A stretch of DNA of 20,767 bases from Natrialbaceae archaeon Tc-Br11_E2g1 (lineage in GTDB: Archaea > Halobacteriota > Halobacteria > Halobacteriales > Natrialbaceae): positions 1 to 20,767 of the forward strand of contig LKNC01000011.1 in NCBI GenBank assembly GCA_001564255.1. Direction: 5' to 3'. Below, one piece after another: positions 1 through 6,590 of the stretch. The notes beneath the pieces were generated by a model that was not told the origin of the DNA, searched no databases, and worked only from the letters and a program-made list of their open reading frames with translations. The position numbers were made by a program, and so were the translations under genes. The first letter of the stretch is position 1; each line of letters begins with the position of its first letter.

Positions 1-17
1 GCTCGCTCGTTCGGTAC

Positions 18-26
18 CCTTTTTGC
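18..26 (+). promoter_or_regulatory. Probable TATA-like box for nac
   Basis: A run of five T (20-24) in a GC-rich context is centred 27 nt before the ATG at 49. In haloarchaea a T-rich box about 26-28 nt before the first codon is usual for leaderless transcripts. The spacing favours ATG 49 over the in-frame GTG at 40. No Shine-Dalgarno motif precedes either codon. Confidence 0.5.
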
Positions 27-48
27 CGCGGATGGCAACGTGTCGGGT

Positions 49-402
49 ATGTTCGGAGGAGGCGGAGGGCTCGACCCGCGGAAGATGGAACAGATGATGC
101 AACAGATGGGGATCGACGTCGACGAGATCGACGCCGAGGAGGTCGTCATCCGGACCGCAGACCACGACCTCGTCTTCGAGGACCCCGACGTCACGAAGAT
201 GGACGCCCGGGGCCAGGAGACCTACCAGGTCATCGGCTCGCCGACCGAGCGCGAGCGAGGCGAGAGCGAGGATCCCTCGGGGATCCCCGAGGGCGACGTC
301 GAGATCGTCGCCGGGCGAACCGGCGCGAGCGAGGCGGAGGCGCGGGCGGCCCTCGAGGCCAACGACGGCGACCTCGCGGCGGCCGTCGAGGAGCTGGAGT
401 GA
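49..402 (+). CDS. nac: Nascent polypeptide-associated complex protein (archaeal alpha-NAC)
   Basis: This is the archaeal homologue of alpha-NAC, which binds nascent chains at the ribosomal exit tunnel and works as a homodimer in the cytoplasm. The 117-residue product starts with a Gly-rich stretch and a Met-rich helix ([17 protein letters not shown]), as in other archaeal NACs. The NAC beta-barrel follows (about residues 30-65, [20 protein letters not shown]). The C-terminal UBA domain is clear (about 90-117, [20 protein letters not shown]). The length is normal for the family. A GTG at 40 would add three residues, but ATG 49 fits both the family start and the T-rich box 27 nt upstream. The stop overlaps the start of trmI by 4 bp, so the two genes are probably co-transcribed and translationally coupled. 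Confidence 0.93.
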   Translation: MFGGGGGLDPRKMEQMMQQMGIDVDEIDAEEVVIRTADHDLVFEDPDVTKMDARGQETYQVIGSPTERERGESEDPSGIPEGDVEIVAGRTGASEAEARAALEANDGDLAAAVEELE

Positions 403-1133
403 GGCGTCTCCTGCTCGTCGGGGAAGGCCGGGAGTACCTCGTCGAGCCCGGCGAGGAGCTGGGCACCGACCTCGGCGTGTTCGAGGTGCCCGCGGAGCCG
501 ACCCCCGGCGAGGTCGTCGAGAGCCACCTCGGGGAGTCCCTCCGGGTGCGGGCGCTGCGTGGGCCCGACCTCTTCTCTCACTTCGAGCGGACCGGTGCGC
601 CGATGATCCCCCGGGACGTCGGGCTCGTGATCGGCGAGACGGGGATCGCCGTCGGCGACCGCGTGCTCGACGCCGGTACGGGCACCGGCGTGCTCGCCGC
701 CCTGCTGGCGCGTGCGGGCGCCGCCGTCGTCAGCTACGAGCGCGACCCCGAGTTCGCCGCGGTCGCCCGGGAGAACATGGCCCTCGGCGGCGTCGCCGAC
801 GCCGTCGACGTCCGGACTGGCGACCTCCGGGAGGCCGCCGACGAGCTCCGGGAGGGCGAGCCGTTCGACGTGCTCACCCTCGACACCGGCGACGCCCCGT
901 CGATCGTCCCCCTCGCCCCGGAGCTGCTCGTCGACGGCGGCTTCCTCGCGGTCTACAGCCCGTTCGTCGAGACCACCCGCGAGGTCGTCGCGGCCGCCCG
1001 CGAGGCGGGACTCGCCGACGTCCGGACCCGCGAGACCATCCAGCGGGAGATGCGGTTCGACGAGCGGGGGTCGCGTCCCTCGACGGCACCGGTCGGCCAC
1101 ACCGGCTACCTGACGCTCGCCCGGTCCGACTGA
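399..1133 (+). CDS. trmI: tRNA (adenine-N1)-methyltransferase, TrmI family
   Basis: The product is an AdoMet-dependent methyltransferase of the archaeal TrmI family, which makes m1A at positions 57/58 in the T-loop of tRNA. It is 244 aa, a usual length. A small N-terminal beta domain (1-60) precedes a conserved linker of the type [20 protein letters not shown] (54-73). The Rossmann fold follows, with motif [10 protein letters not shown] (91-99), an acidic ribose-binding position in SYERDP (112-117), and LTLDTGD (159-165). The C-terminus carries the family's RPS-x-GHTGYL-type ending (226-240). The start is a GTG that shares 4 bp (GTGA) with the nac stop; no other start fits as well. In archaea nac and a tRNA m1A methyltransferase are often neighbours. 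The exact tRNA position modified is inferred from the family. Confidence 0.9.
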   Translation: MRRLLLVGEGREYLVEPGEELGTDLGVFEVPAEPTPGEVVESHLGESLRVRALRGPDLFSHFERTGAPMIPRDVGLVIGETGIAVGDRVLDAGTGTGVLAALLARAGAAVVSYERDPEFAAVARENMALGGVADAVDVRTGDLREAADELREGEPFDVLTLDTGDAPSIVPLAPELLVDGGFLAVYSPFVETTREVVAAAREAGLADVRTRETIQREMRFDERGSRPSTAPVGHTGYLTLARSD

Positions 1134-1399
1134 TCACGGACGGAAACGGCGGCTTCGCCTCTGCCGGGACCTCCGTGTCCACTGCCCCGTACTGCCGAGA
1201 CACCCGTGCGAACCGGCTTCACCGGTATACTCGTGTGTATCGGACTCTCCACCAACGCCAGTACACTCGCGTGTACCGGACTCTCTACCAACGCCAGTAC
1301 ATTCGTGTGTACCGGACTCTCCACCAACGCCAGTACACTCGTGTGTACCGGATCCACCGTCGACACCGATACACTCGTGTGTGCCGGCGCTCGGCGCCG
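1134..1399. other. Convergent spacer between trmI and the HTH_10 gene
   Basis: No gene is credible here. Open frames on both strands are long only because the repeat unit in 1229-1389 is a multiple of three. Positions 1134-1228 are GC-rich and show nothing beyond weak short stems. The remainder is the 36-bp tandem array. No oligo-T terminator is visible for either converging gene. Confidence 0.7.
1229..1389. repeat. 36-bp tandem repeat, about 4.4 copies, with five phased hairpins
   Basis: Units begin at 1229, 1265, 1301, 1337 and 1373 (the last is partial). Copies 1-3 are nearly identical; copy 4 has diverged in its second half. Across each unit boundary lies an inverted repeat of the form GTACAC-TCGT-GTGTAC, flanked by CC/GG. 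It gives a stem of about 9 bp with one mismatch or wobble and a 4-nt loop. Loop positions are 1231-1234, 1267-1270, 1303-1306, 1339-1342 and 1375-1378, exactly 36 apart. The first hairpin has changes on both arms (GGTATAC facing GTGTATC) that keep pairing through G-U. The units are contiguous with no unique spacers, so this is not CRISPR. A role as a two-way terminator or transcript-end structure is possible but unproven. Confidence 0.9.
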
Positions 1400-2119
1400 T
1401 CACTCCCCGTCCGGATCGAGCAGCTTCCCCTCGGCTTTCCGGAGGTGGCCCAGCAGCGTGGTCTTCGAGACGTCGAGTTCGGCGGCCAGCTCGCGCGTGG
1501 AGACTTCGCGGGGCCACCGGTAGTAGCCCCGTTCGCGGGCGAGTTCGAACGCCTCGCGCTGGGCGGCGGTCAGGGCGTCCATTCGGCGTCGGCGTTCGGA
1601 GCCGTCGGCCGGTCGGCTGACGACCCGCTCGACGGAGATTTCGGCGTCGCCCACCCGCCGGACCTCCTCTAGGGCCGCGCTCATCCCGTCGCGGTCGCCG
1701 ACGTACCACACCTCCCAGCGCTCCTCGCCGTCCTCGATCCGGACGGGCGCGCTGTGGACGAAGCCGTGTTCGAGCAGCGTCGGACAGATCATCTTCCCGG
1801 GGTCGTAATCGAGGAAAAACTCCCTGACGACGCTCCCGGGGGCGACGCCCTCGCTCCCGCCGAACCGCCGCTGGAGCTCGCGGACGTCGCCGGCCAGCGG
1901 CGAGTCGTCGATCGCCTCGAGCAGCGTCTCGACCTCCTCGACGCTGTCGCCGTAGGCGGTAAAGAGGCCGTCGACGCGCTCGTCGGCCGCCGTCGGCGCG
2001 TCGTAGACCGCGTGTGCCAGGATTCCTCCCTCGAGGCGGCTCGTCGTCTCGATCGCCCAGCAACGCGGATGCCAGAGCTCGAGGGTGAGCCGCGCTCCGT
2101 CGGTATCTTTTGTTGACAT
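1400..2119 (-). CDS. HTH_10 family transcriptional regulator (bacterio-opsin activator-like)
   Basis: This is a 239-aa haloarchaeal regulator of the Bat/HTH_10 type. The N-terminal two-thirds (about 10-165) is an alpha/beta region like the sensing module of these proteins, with no recognisable PAS or GAF motif. The C-terminus (182-233) is the HTH_10 DNA-binding domain. It starts LTAAQREAFELARERGYYRWPRE, split here as LTAAQREAFELA then RERGYYRWPRE, and ends with the recognition helix SKTTLLGHLRKAEGKLL. ATG 2119 is chosen because family members begin close to the conserved strand LTLELWHPRCW. An upstream ATG at 2164 would add 15 unlike residues and run into the promoter region. The gene is divergent from the aldehyde dehydrogenase, which makes that gene, or itself, the likeliest target. 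The ligand is unknown. Confidence 0.85.
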   Translation of the reverse strand: MSTKDTDGARLTLELWHPRCWAIETTSRLEGGILAHAVYDAPTAADERVDGLFTAYGDSVEEVETLLEAIDDSPLAGDVRELQRRFGGSEGVAPGSVVREFFLDYDPGKMICPTLLEHGFVHSAPVRIEDGEERWEVWYVGDRDGMSAALEEVRRVGDAEISVERVVSRPADGSERRRRMDALTAAQREAFELARERGYYRWPREVSTRELAAELDVSKTTLLGHLRKAEGKLLDPDGE

Positions 2120-2171
2120 GGTCGGGTTCGCCGAGTGCCGGACGCGCTCGGAACACCCTACCATGGACGGT

Positions 2172-2189
2172 TGACGTTATTCAACGTCA
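2172..2189. promoter_or_regulatory. Inverted repeat in the divergent promoter, candidate operator
   Basis: Arms TGACGTT (2172-2178) and AACGTCA (2183-2189) are perfect reverse complements around a 4-nt ATTC centre. This is the only A/T-rich element in the 82-bp gap between the divergent starts. On the + strand its TTATTC core lies about 28 nt before the ATG at 2208. On the - strand its TTGAATAA core would give a transcript starting about 30-35 nt before ATG 2119. The palindrome may therefore overlap both promoters. That HTH_10 protein binds it is inference. Confidence 0.5.
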
Positions 2190-2201
2190 CGGAACGGACG
2201 G

Positions 2202-3734
2202 ATGGGTATGGCAAAGGATCCGTACGGACACTACGTCGACGGCGAGTGGGTAGACGGCGAGGGCGAGGGACGGTTCGACAGCGTGAACCCGGCGACCGGC
2301 GAGACGCTCGCGACGTTCCGGCGGGGGACGCCGTCGGACGTCGACGCCGCGCTCGCGGCCGCCGACGGGGCGTTCGAGGAGTGGCGATCGCTCAGCTACA
2401 TCGACCGCGCGGAGTACCTCTGGGAGGTCTACCACGAGATGCGCGAGCGGACCGACGAGCTCGCCGAGATCGTCACCAAAGAGTGTGGCAAGGAGATAAG
2501 CGAGGGGCGAGCCGACGTCGTCGAGGCCTGGCACATGGTCGAGTGGGCCGCCGGCAACGCCCGCCACCCCCACGGCGACGTCGTCCCCTCGGAGATCCCG
2601 AGCAAGGACGCCTACATGCGCCGGAAACCGCGGGGCACCATCGGCTGTATCACCCCGTGGAACTTCCCGGTCGCGATCCCCTTCTGGCACATGGCGATCG
2701 CGCTCGTCGAGGGGAACGTGGTGGTCTGGAAACCCGCCGAACAGACGCCGTGGTGTGCCCAGATCGTCGCCGAGATGCTCGACGACGCCGGCGTCCCCGA
2801 GGGCGTGTTCAACATGGTCCAGGGGTACGGCGACGCCGGCGCGGCGATCGTCGACGACGACCGGGTCGACACCGTCCTCTTTACCGGGAGCGCCGAGGTC
2901 GGCCACGAGATCTCGGGGAAAGTCGGCGCCGAGCCGGGCAAGATCGCCGCCTGCGAGATGGGCGGGAAGAACGCGGTCGTGATCACCGAGCGGGCGGATC
3001 TCGACGTCGCCGTCCACTCGGCGATCATGTCGAGTTTCAAGACGACCGGCCAGCGGTGTGTGTCGAGCGAACGGCTGATCGTCCACGAGGAGGTCTACGA
3101 CGAGTTCAAAGAGCGGTTCGTCGAGCTCGCCGAGCAGGTCGCGGTCGGTGACCCACTCGAGGAGTCGACGTTCATGGGGCCGGCGATCGAACCCGGCCAC
3201 GTCGAGAAGATCCGCCGGCACAACGAGCTCGCCCGGGAGGAGGGCGCGGAGGTGCTCGTCGACCGCTTCGAGCTCGAGGACGGGGAGATCCCGGAGGGTC
3301 ACGAGGGGGGCAACTGGGTCGGCCCGTTCGTCTACGAGATCGAGTACGACACCGAGTTGCGCTGTCTCAAAGAGGAGTGTTTCGGCCCCCACGTCGCCTT
3401 GCTCGAGTACTCGGGCGATATCGAGGAGGCCGTCGAGATCCACAACGACACCCCCTACGGGCTCGCGGGCGCGATCATCTCGGAGGACTACCGCCAGATC
3501 AACTACTTCCGCGACCGTGCCGACCTCGGACTGGCCTACGCCAACCTGCCGTGTATCGGCGCGGAGGTCCAGTTGCCCTTCGGTGGGGTGAAGAAGTCCG
3601 GCAACGGCTACCCGAGCGCCCGGGAGGCGATCGAGGCCGTCACCGAGCGGACCGCCTGGACGATGAACAACTCACGGGAGATCGAGATGGCCCAGGGGCT
3701 GTCGGCTGACATCACGACCCAGGACGACGACTGA
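2202..3734 (+). CDS. Aldehyde dehydrogenase family protein, NAD(P)-dependent
   Basis: The 510-aa product belongs to the ALDH superfamily, soluble enzymes that oxidise aldehydes to acids with NAD(P)+ through a Cys thiohemiacetal. Visible residues are TPWNFP (151-156, oxyanion Asn154), WKPAEQTP with cofactor Lys177, FTGS (227-230), the general base Glu252 in CEMGGKN, catalytic Cys286 in GQRCVSSERLI, EECFGP (391-396, Glu392) and GGVKKSGNG (461-469) near the C-terminus. All key residues are present and the length is normal. Substrate cannot be read from sequence. The first ATG is at 2202; a second in-frame ATG at 2208 fits the A/T-rich promoter core better and would remove only Met-Gly. It is divergent from an HTH_10 regulator and upstream of a tungsten aldehyde oxidoreductase. 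Its stop codon lies inside the first copy of a 44-bp repeat. Confidence 0.9.
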   Translation: MGMAKDPYGHYVDGEWVDGEGEGRFDSVNPATGETLATFRRGTPSDVDAALAAADGAFEEWRSLSYIDRAEYLWEVYHEMRERTDELAEIVTKECGKEISEGRADVVEAWHMVEWAAGNARHPHGDVVPSEIPSKDAYMRRKPRGTIGCITPWNFPVAIPFWHMAIALVEGNVVVWKPAEQTPWCAQIVAEMLDDAGVPEGVFNMVQGYGDAGAAIVDDDRVDTVLFTGSAEVGHEISGKVGAEPGKIAACEMGGKNAVVITERADLDVAVHSAIMSSFKTTGQRCVSSERLIVHEEVYDEFKERFVELAEQVAVGDPLEESTFMGPAIEPGHVEKIRRHNELAREEGAEVLVDRFELEDGEIPEGHEGGNWVGPFVYEIEYDTELRCLKEECFGPHVALLEYSGDIEEAVEIHNDTPYGLAGAIISEDYRQINYFRDRADLGLAYANLPCIGAEVQLPFGGVKKSGNGYPSAREAIEAVTERTAWTMNNSREIEMAQGLSADITTQDDD

Positions 3735-3906
3735 TCCGGGAGCTATCGGCGACGGCCCCGATTCGGGACGGTGACTGATCCGGGAGCTATCGGCGACGGC
3801 TCCGACCCGGAACGGTGGCTGATCCGGGAGACGTCGGCGACGGCCCCGACCCGGGACGGTGGCTGATCCGGGAGCTATCGGCGACGGCTCCGACCCGGGA
3901 CGACGA
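3731..3906. repeat. 44-bp tandem repeat, four copies, starting at the ALDH stop codon
   Basis: Copies start at 3731, 3775, 3819 and 3863; the last diverges after about 3902. Each begins CTGATCCGGGAG, and in the first copy the TGA (3732-3734) is the ALDH stop. Because 44 is not a multiple of three, TGA at 3732, 3776 and 3820 falls in three different frames. Each unit can form a short stem that is kept despite changes: CCCG/CGGG in copies 1 and 3, TCCG/CGGA in copy 2, TCCG/CGGG (wobble) in copy 4. The array is non-coding as far as can be seen. Confidence 0.92.
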
Positions 3907-3966
3907 TCGTCGCCGTGGCCTGATCTCCCGTAAGCCCGGCCGAATCGGCCCCAACGCCAGCTTACG
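3901..3966. other. Cluster of palindromes and a nested hairpin after the ALDH repeat
   Basis: Three structures follow one another. CGACGATCGTCG (3901-3912) is a perfect 12-bp palindrome. CGTAAGC (3929-3935) pairs with GCTTACG (3960-3966). Inside that pair lies GGCCGA-A-TCGGCC (3938-3950). Together the last two form a nested stem. Placed at the end of the ALDH transcript and before the DUF1328 promoter, it may be a transcript-end structure, but no T-run follows and the role is uncertain. Confidence 0.5.
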
Positions 3967-4037
3967 CGGCGGTCGGAGCCCCTTACGCCTCCGGCCGGGG
4001 GTCGTAGGTCCTCCGAACGCGCCCACACGGTCACCGA

Positions 4038-4047
4038 CGTTTATGAG
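4038..4047 (+). promoter_or_regulatory. TATA-like box for the DUF1328 gene
   Basis: The box CGTTTATGAG contains TTTATG centred near 4043, about 26 nt before ATG 4069. This is the normal geometry of a leaderless haloarchaeal transcript and supports both the gene and its start. Confidence 0.6.
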
Positions 4048-4068
4048 CCCGTCCGTGATGGTGAGCCC

Positions 4069-4248
4069 ATGGCCTACCCCCTCCAGATCCTCGCCAGCGA
4101 GTTTCTGTACTGGGCGGTCGTCTTCGTCCTGCTCGCCATCGTCGCCGCCGTCGTCGGCGCTCGAAACGTCGCCGGGGTCTCGATGGAGATCGCACGGGTG
4201 TTCGTGCTGGTGTTCGTCATCCTCGCGGTCGTCGCGCTGTTACTGTGA
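4069..4248 (+). CDS. Small membrane protein, DUF1328/YtjA-like
   Basis: A 59-aa open frame reads MAYPLQILASEFLYWAVV at its start. It has two hydrophobic helices (about 12-30, FLYWAVVFVLLAIVAAVVG, and 43-59, VFVLVFVILAVVALLL). They are joined by a short loop ARNVAGVSMEIAR. The pattern of hydrophobic helix, G-x-x-x-V-A-G loop, I-A-(K/R) and second hydrophobic helix is that of DUF1328 (YtjA family) proteins, whose function is unknown. The TATA-like box 26 nt upstream supports ATG 4069. The gene sits between the aldehyde dehydrogenase and AOR on the same strand but has its own promoter, so a functional link is doubtful. The family call is from memory of the pattern, not a search. Confidence 0.75.
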   Translation: MAYPLQILASEFLYWAVVFVLLAIVAAVVGARNVAGVSMEIARVFVLVFVILAVVALLL

Positions 4249-4297
4249 CTCCGGGGTGGTCACACCGTTGCTGTGTCCGGGGTGGTCGACACCGTCG
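4244..4297. repeat. Two imperfect 26-28-bp copies at the DUF1328 stop codon
   Basis: The stretches 4244-4271 and 4272-4297 both start TGTG and share TCCGGGGTGGTC followed by a CACCGT-type ending. The TGA stop (4246-4248) is inside the first copy. The next array also begins with TGTGA, so the same short seed marks successive units. Confidence 0.65.
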
Positions 4298-4387
4298 TGT
4301 GACGCCACGGTCGTGCGTTCGACGAGCGTGGGCTCGGAGTCATGTGACCCCACGGTCGTGCGTTCGACGAGCGTGGCCTCGGAGCCG
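4298..4387. repeat. 45-bp direct repeat, two tandem copies, each with a hairpin
   Basis: Copies at 4298-4342 and 4343-4387 are nearly identical and both begin TGTGAC. Each holds an interrupted stem: CCACG pairs with CGTGG, and inside it TCGT pairs with ACGA, with one G-G mismatch and a 7-nt loop. In copy 1 the outer arms are 4305-4309 and 4327-4331. No protein-coding function is apparent. Confidence 0.85.
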
Positions 4388-4406
4388 CGATGGCGCGGAC
4401 GCGGGA

Positions 4407-4462
4407 TCGAAACGCGGCCACGACGGACGGCCCCGATCGACGGTTCGAAACGCGGCCACGAC
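4407..4462. repeat. 18-bp direct repeat, 38 bp apart
   Basis: TCGAAACGCGGCCACGAC occurs at 4407-4424 and again at 4445-4462, with related GATCG-containing sequence just before each. It is the third short duplication in the spacer between the DUF1328 gene and AOR. Together the three fill most of 4244-4470. Confidence 0.8.
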
Positions 4463-4503
4463 ACACGATCCCAGTTAACACGCCGATCCCGACGCCGGTG
4501 ACG

Positions 4504-4522
4504 TAACCACCTATGGTTAAAT
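4504..4522 (+). promoter_or_regulatory. Probable AOR promoter with an inverted repeat
   Basis: GGTTAAAT (4515-4522) is the most A/T-rich element before AOR. It would place a start near 4545, giving a leader of about 32 nt. TAACC (4504-4508) and GGTTA (4515-4519) form a 5-bp inverted repeat with a 6-nt centre overlapping the box, a possible operator. The arms are short, so chance is possible. Confidence 0.4.
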
Positions 4523-4561
4523 CAGGCCGGTAACGCCTAACACGATGGCGGTGCTATACTA

Positions 4562-4569
4562 GGTGGAGG
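4562..4569 (+). promoter_or_regulatory. Shine-Dalgarno site of the AOR gene
   Basis: GGTGGAGG ends 7 nt before ATG 4577 and contains GGAGG. This is the clearest ribosome binding site in the window. Most other starts here look leaderless or coupled, so AOR appears to be translated from a leadered mRNA. Confidence 0.75.
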
Positions 4570-4576
4570 GATTATC

Positions 4577-6496
4577 ATGACAGAACTCGGCGGATTCCAG
4601 GACTGCGTCGGTCGCGTCGACCTCTCTTCGGGGGAGGTCGCGTACGAATCGATCGACGAGGAGGACGCAACGAAGTACATCGGTGCCCGCGGGCTGGGGG
4701 TGAAGTACGTTTTCGAGCAGGGACCGGACGTCGATCCCCTCGGCCCGGAGAACCTGCTCGCGTTCATGAACGGCCCCCTGACGGGGACCCAGGTGACCAT
4801 GAGCGGTCGGCTCGCGGTCTGTACCAAATCGCCGCTGACCGGGACCGTCACCGACAGCCACCAGGGAGGGTGGTCCGGCGCCCGGCTGAAGTGGGCCGGC
4901 TTCGACGGCCTGCTGTTCGAGGGGAAAGCCGACGAGCCCGTCTACGCCTACGTCGAGGACGGCGAGGTCGAGCTCCGTGACGCCTCTCACCTCTGGGGAA
5001 CGGGCTTTCACGAGACCCGCGAGACGATCGAGGAGGAAGTCGACGGCTCCTACGGCAGGAACCTCTCGATCATGGGGATCGGCCCCGGCGGCGAGAACGA
5101 GGTCCGCTACGCCTCGATCATCAACGAGGACGACCGCGCGGCGGGCCGTGGCGGCACCGGCGGCGTGATGGGCTCGAAGAACCTCAAGGCCGTCGTCGTC
5201 AAGTCGAACACGCGGATGCCGAAGCCGGCCGACCCGGAGACGTTCAAGGAGGGCCACCAGGAGGCGATGAAAGCCATCCAGGAGTCAGACGTCACCGCGC
5301 CCAACGAGGGCGGGCTCTCGGTGTACGGGACGAACGTCCTGATGAACATCACCGAGGAGATGGACGGACTGCCGACGGGCAACGGCTACTACACGAGCAC
5401 GAAGAGCGCGAGCGAGGACCGCGGGCTCGACTTCGACGCCGAACGCGTCTCGGGGGAGAACGTCCGGGAGAACATCTTGGTCGACGAACCGACCTGTCAC
5501 TCCTGTCCCGTGGCGTGTAAGAAGGAAGTCGAGGTCACCTACCGCCACAAAGGCGAGGAGATGAACGTCCACATGGAGAGCTTCGAGTACGAGCCCGCCT
5601 TCTCGCTCGGCCCGAACTCCATGAACGACGACCGGGACTCGATCGCGGTGATGATCGATCTCTGTAACGACCTCTCGATCGACGCCATCGAGACGGGCAA
5701 CATGCTCGCGATGGCGATGGAGATGTCCGAGGACGGCCGTCTCGACGAGGGCATCGACTGGGGCGATACCGAGGCGATGATCGAGACGATCAAAAGAATA
5801 GGCCACCGCGAGGGCGTCGGCGACCTCCTCGCCGAGGGCGCAGACCGCGTCGCCGAGGAGCTCGACGCCCACGAGAACTCCCTGGCGGTCAAAGGCCAGA
5901 CGATCCCCGCCTACGACCCCCGCTGTATGAAGGGAATGGGCATCGGCTACGCGACCTCGAACCGCGGGGCCTGCCACCTGCGTGGCTACACGCCAGCCGC
6001 CGAAATCCTGGGCATCCCCGAGAAGGTCGATCCCTACGAGTGGGAGGGGAAAGGCGAGCTGACCGCCGCCTTCCAGGATCTCCACGCGATAAGCGACAGC
6101 TTCGACATCTGCAAGTTCAACGCCTTCGCGGAGGGCATCGAGGAGTACGTCCTCCAGTACAACGGGATGACCGGACTCGAAGTGAGCGAGGAGGAGCTGC
6201 TTGAGGCCGGCGAGCGGATCTACAACCTCGAACGCTACTACAACAACCTCGCGGGCTTCGACGGGAGCGACGACTCCCTGCCCGCCCGGTTCCTCGACGG
6301 CGAGGGCGGCGTCCCCGGCCAGGGCGCGAGCGAGGGCGAGTTCTGCGAGCTCGAGGAGATGAAAGCCGAGTACTACGAGCACCGCGGCTGGGTCGACGGC
6401 GTCGTCCCCGACGAGAAACTCGAGGAACTCGGGATCGACATCGGCCCCGGAACCGGCGTCAGCGGCGAGGGCGGCGCGGCTCCGGCCGACGACTGA
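4577..6496 (+). CDS. aor: Aldehyde:ferredoxin oxidoreductase, tungsten-containing (AOR family)
   Basis: The 639-aa product is a member of the AOR family, cytoplasmic tungstopterin enzymes that oxidise aldehydes to acids and pass electrons to ferredoxin. The N-terminal domain has LGGFQDCVGRVDL near the start, ARGLGVKYVFEQG (about 37-49), NGPLTGT, SGRLAVCTKSPLTGT and GRGGTGGVMGSKNLKAVV, the family's pterin-binding half. The [4Fe-4S] ligands are visible as C-x2-C-x3-C at Cys307, Cys310 and Cys314 (CHSCPVAC), with the distal Cys512 in SFDICKFNAF. A second conserved block is PRCMKGMGIGYATSNRGACH (448-467). Length is close to archaeal AORs of about 600 residues, with an acidic C-terminal extension. 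No cofactor or ferredoxin gene is in the window. The exact aldehyde is unknown. The stop codon falls within a tandem repeat. Confidence 0.92.
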   Translation: MTELGGFQDCVGRVDLSSGEVAYESIDEEDATKYIGARGLGVKYVFEQGPDVDPLGPENLLAFMNGPLTGTQVTMSGRLAVCTKSPLTGTVTDSHQGGWSGARLKWAGFDGLLFEGKADEPVYAYVEDGEVELRDASHLWGTGFHETRETIEEEVDGSYGRNLSIMGIGPGGENEVRYASIINEDDRAAGRGGTGGVMGSKNLKAVVVKSNTRMPKPADPETFKEGHQEAMKAIQESDVTAPNEGGLSVYGTNVLMNITEEMDGLPTGNGYYTSTKSASEDRGLDFDAERVSGENVRENILVDEPTCHSCPVACKKEVEVTYRHKGEEMNVHMESFEYEPAFSLGPNSMNDDRDSIAVMIDLCNDLSIDAIETGNMLAMAMEMSEDGRLDEGIDWGDTEAMIETIKRIGHREGVGDLLAEGADRVAEELDAHENSLAVKGQTIPAYDPRCMKGMGIGYATSNRGACHLRGYTPAAEILGIPEKVDPYEWEGKGELTAAFQDLHAISDSFDICKFNAFAEGIEEYVLQYNGMTGLEVSEEELLEAGERIYNLERYYNNLAGFDGSDDSLPARFLDGEGGVPGQGASEGEFCELEEMKAEYYEHRGWVDGVVPDEKLEELGIDIGPGTGVSGEGGAAPADD

Positions 6497-6590
6497 TCCC
6501 GCCTCCCGGCCGAGGACTGGTTCCGACCGACGACTGATCCCGCCTCCCGGCCGAGGACTGGTTCCGACCGACGACTGATCCCGGCCGATC
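6482..6590. repeat. 41-bp tandem repeat (17+24 bp sub-units) across the AOR stop codon
   Basis: The 41-bp copies begin at 6490, 6531 and 6572 (the last partial), each with CGACTGATCCC. A shorter core related to CCGGCCGAGGACTGGTTCCG occurs at 6482, 6506, 6523, 6547 and 6564, alternating 24 and 17 bp. The array thus reaches into the last AOR codons. The stop TGA at 6494 is repeated at 6535 and 6576, which are three different frames. The unit is unrelated to the 44-bp ALDH unit except for the shared CTGATCC at the stop. Confidence 0.9.

Noticed and set aside
222..1100. Minus-strand ORF of 292 aa opposite nac and trmI
   Set aside because: It is a shadow of two well-recognised overlapping genes.
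1106..1366. Minus-strand ORF of 86 aa with a 12-residue repeat (VHTSVLALVESP)
   Set aside because: It is open because the 36-bp repeat is a multiple of three. It overlaps the end of trmI, has no promoter or ribosome site, and the repeat is better explained as hairpins.
1229..1389. Possible CRISPR array, because the repeat is 36 bp long
   Set aside because: The units are contiguous with no unique spacers between them, and no cas gene is present.
2120..2164. Upstream start (ATG 2164) for the HTH_10 gene
   Set aside because: It adds 15 residues unlike the family and would start inside the divergent promoter region.
2187..3443. Minus-strand ORF of 418 aa opposite the aldehyde dehydrogenase
   Set aside because: It is a shadow frame: the plus strand has all ALDH catalytic motifs, and the antisense product looks like reverse-read acidic sequence.
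4547..4563. Second A/T-rich box (GTGCTATACTAGG) as the AOR promoter
   Set aside because: It lies about 20 nt before the ATG, so a transcript from it would begin inside the gene and lose the clear Shine-Dalgarno site.
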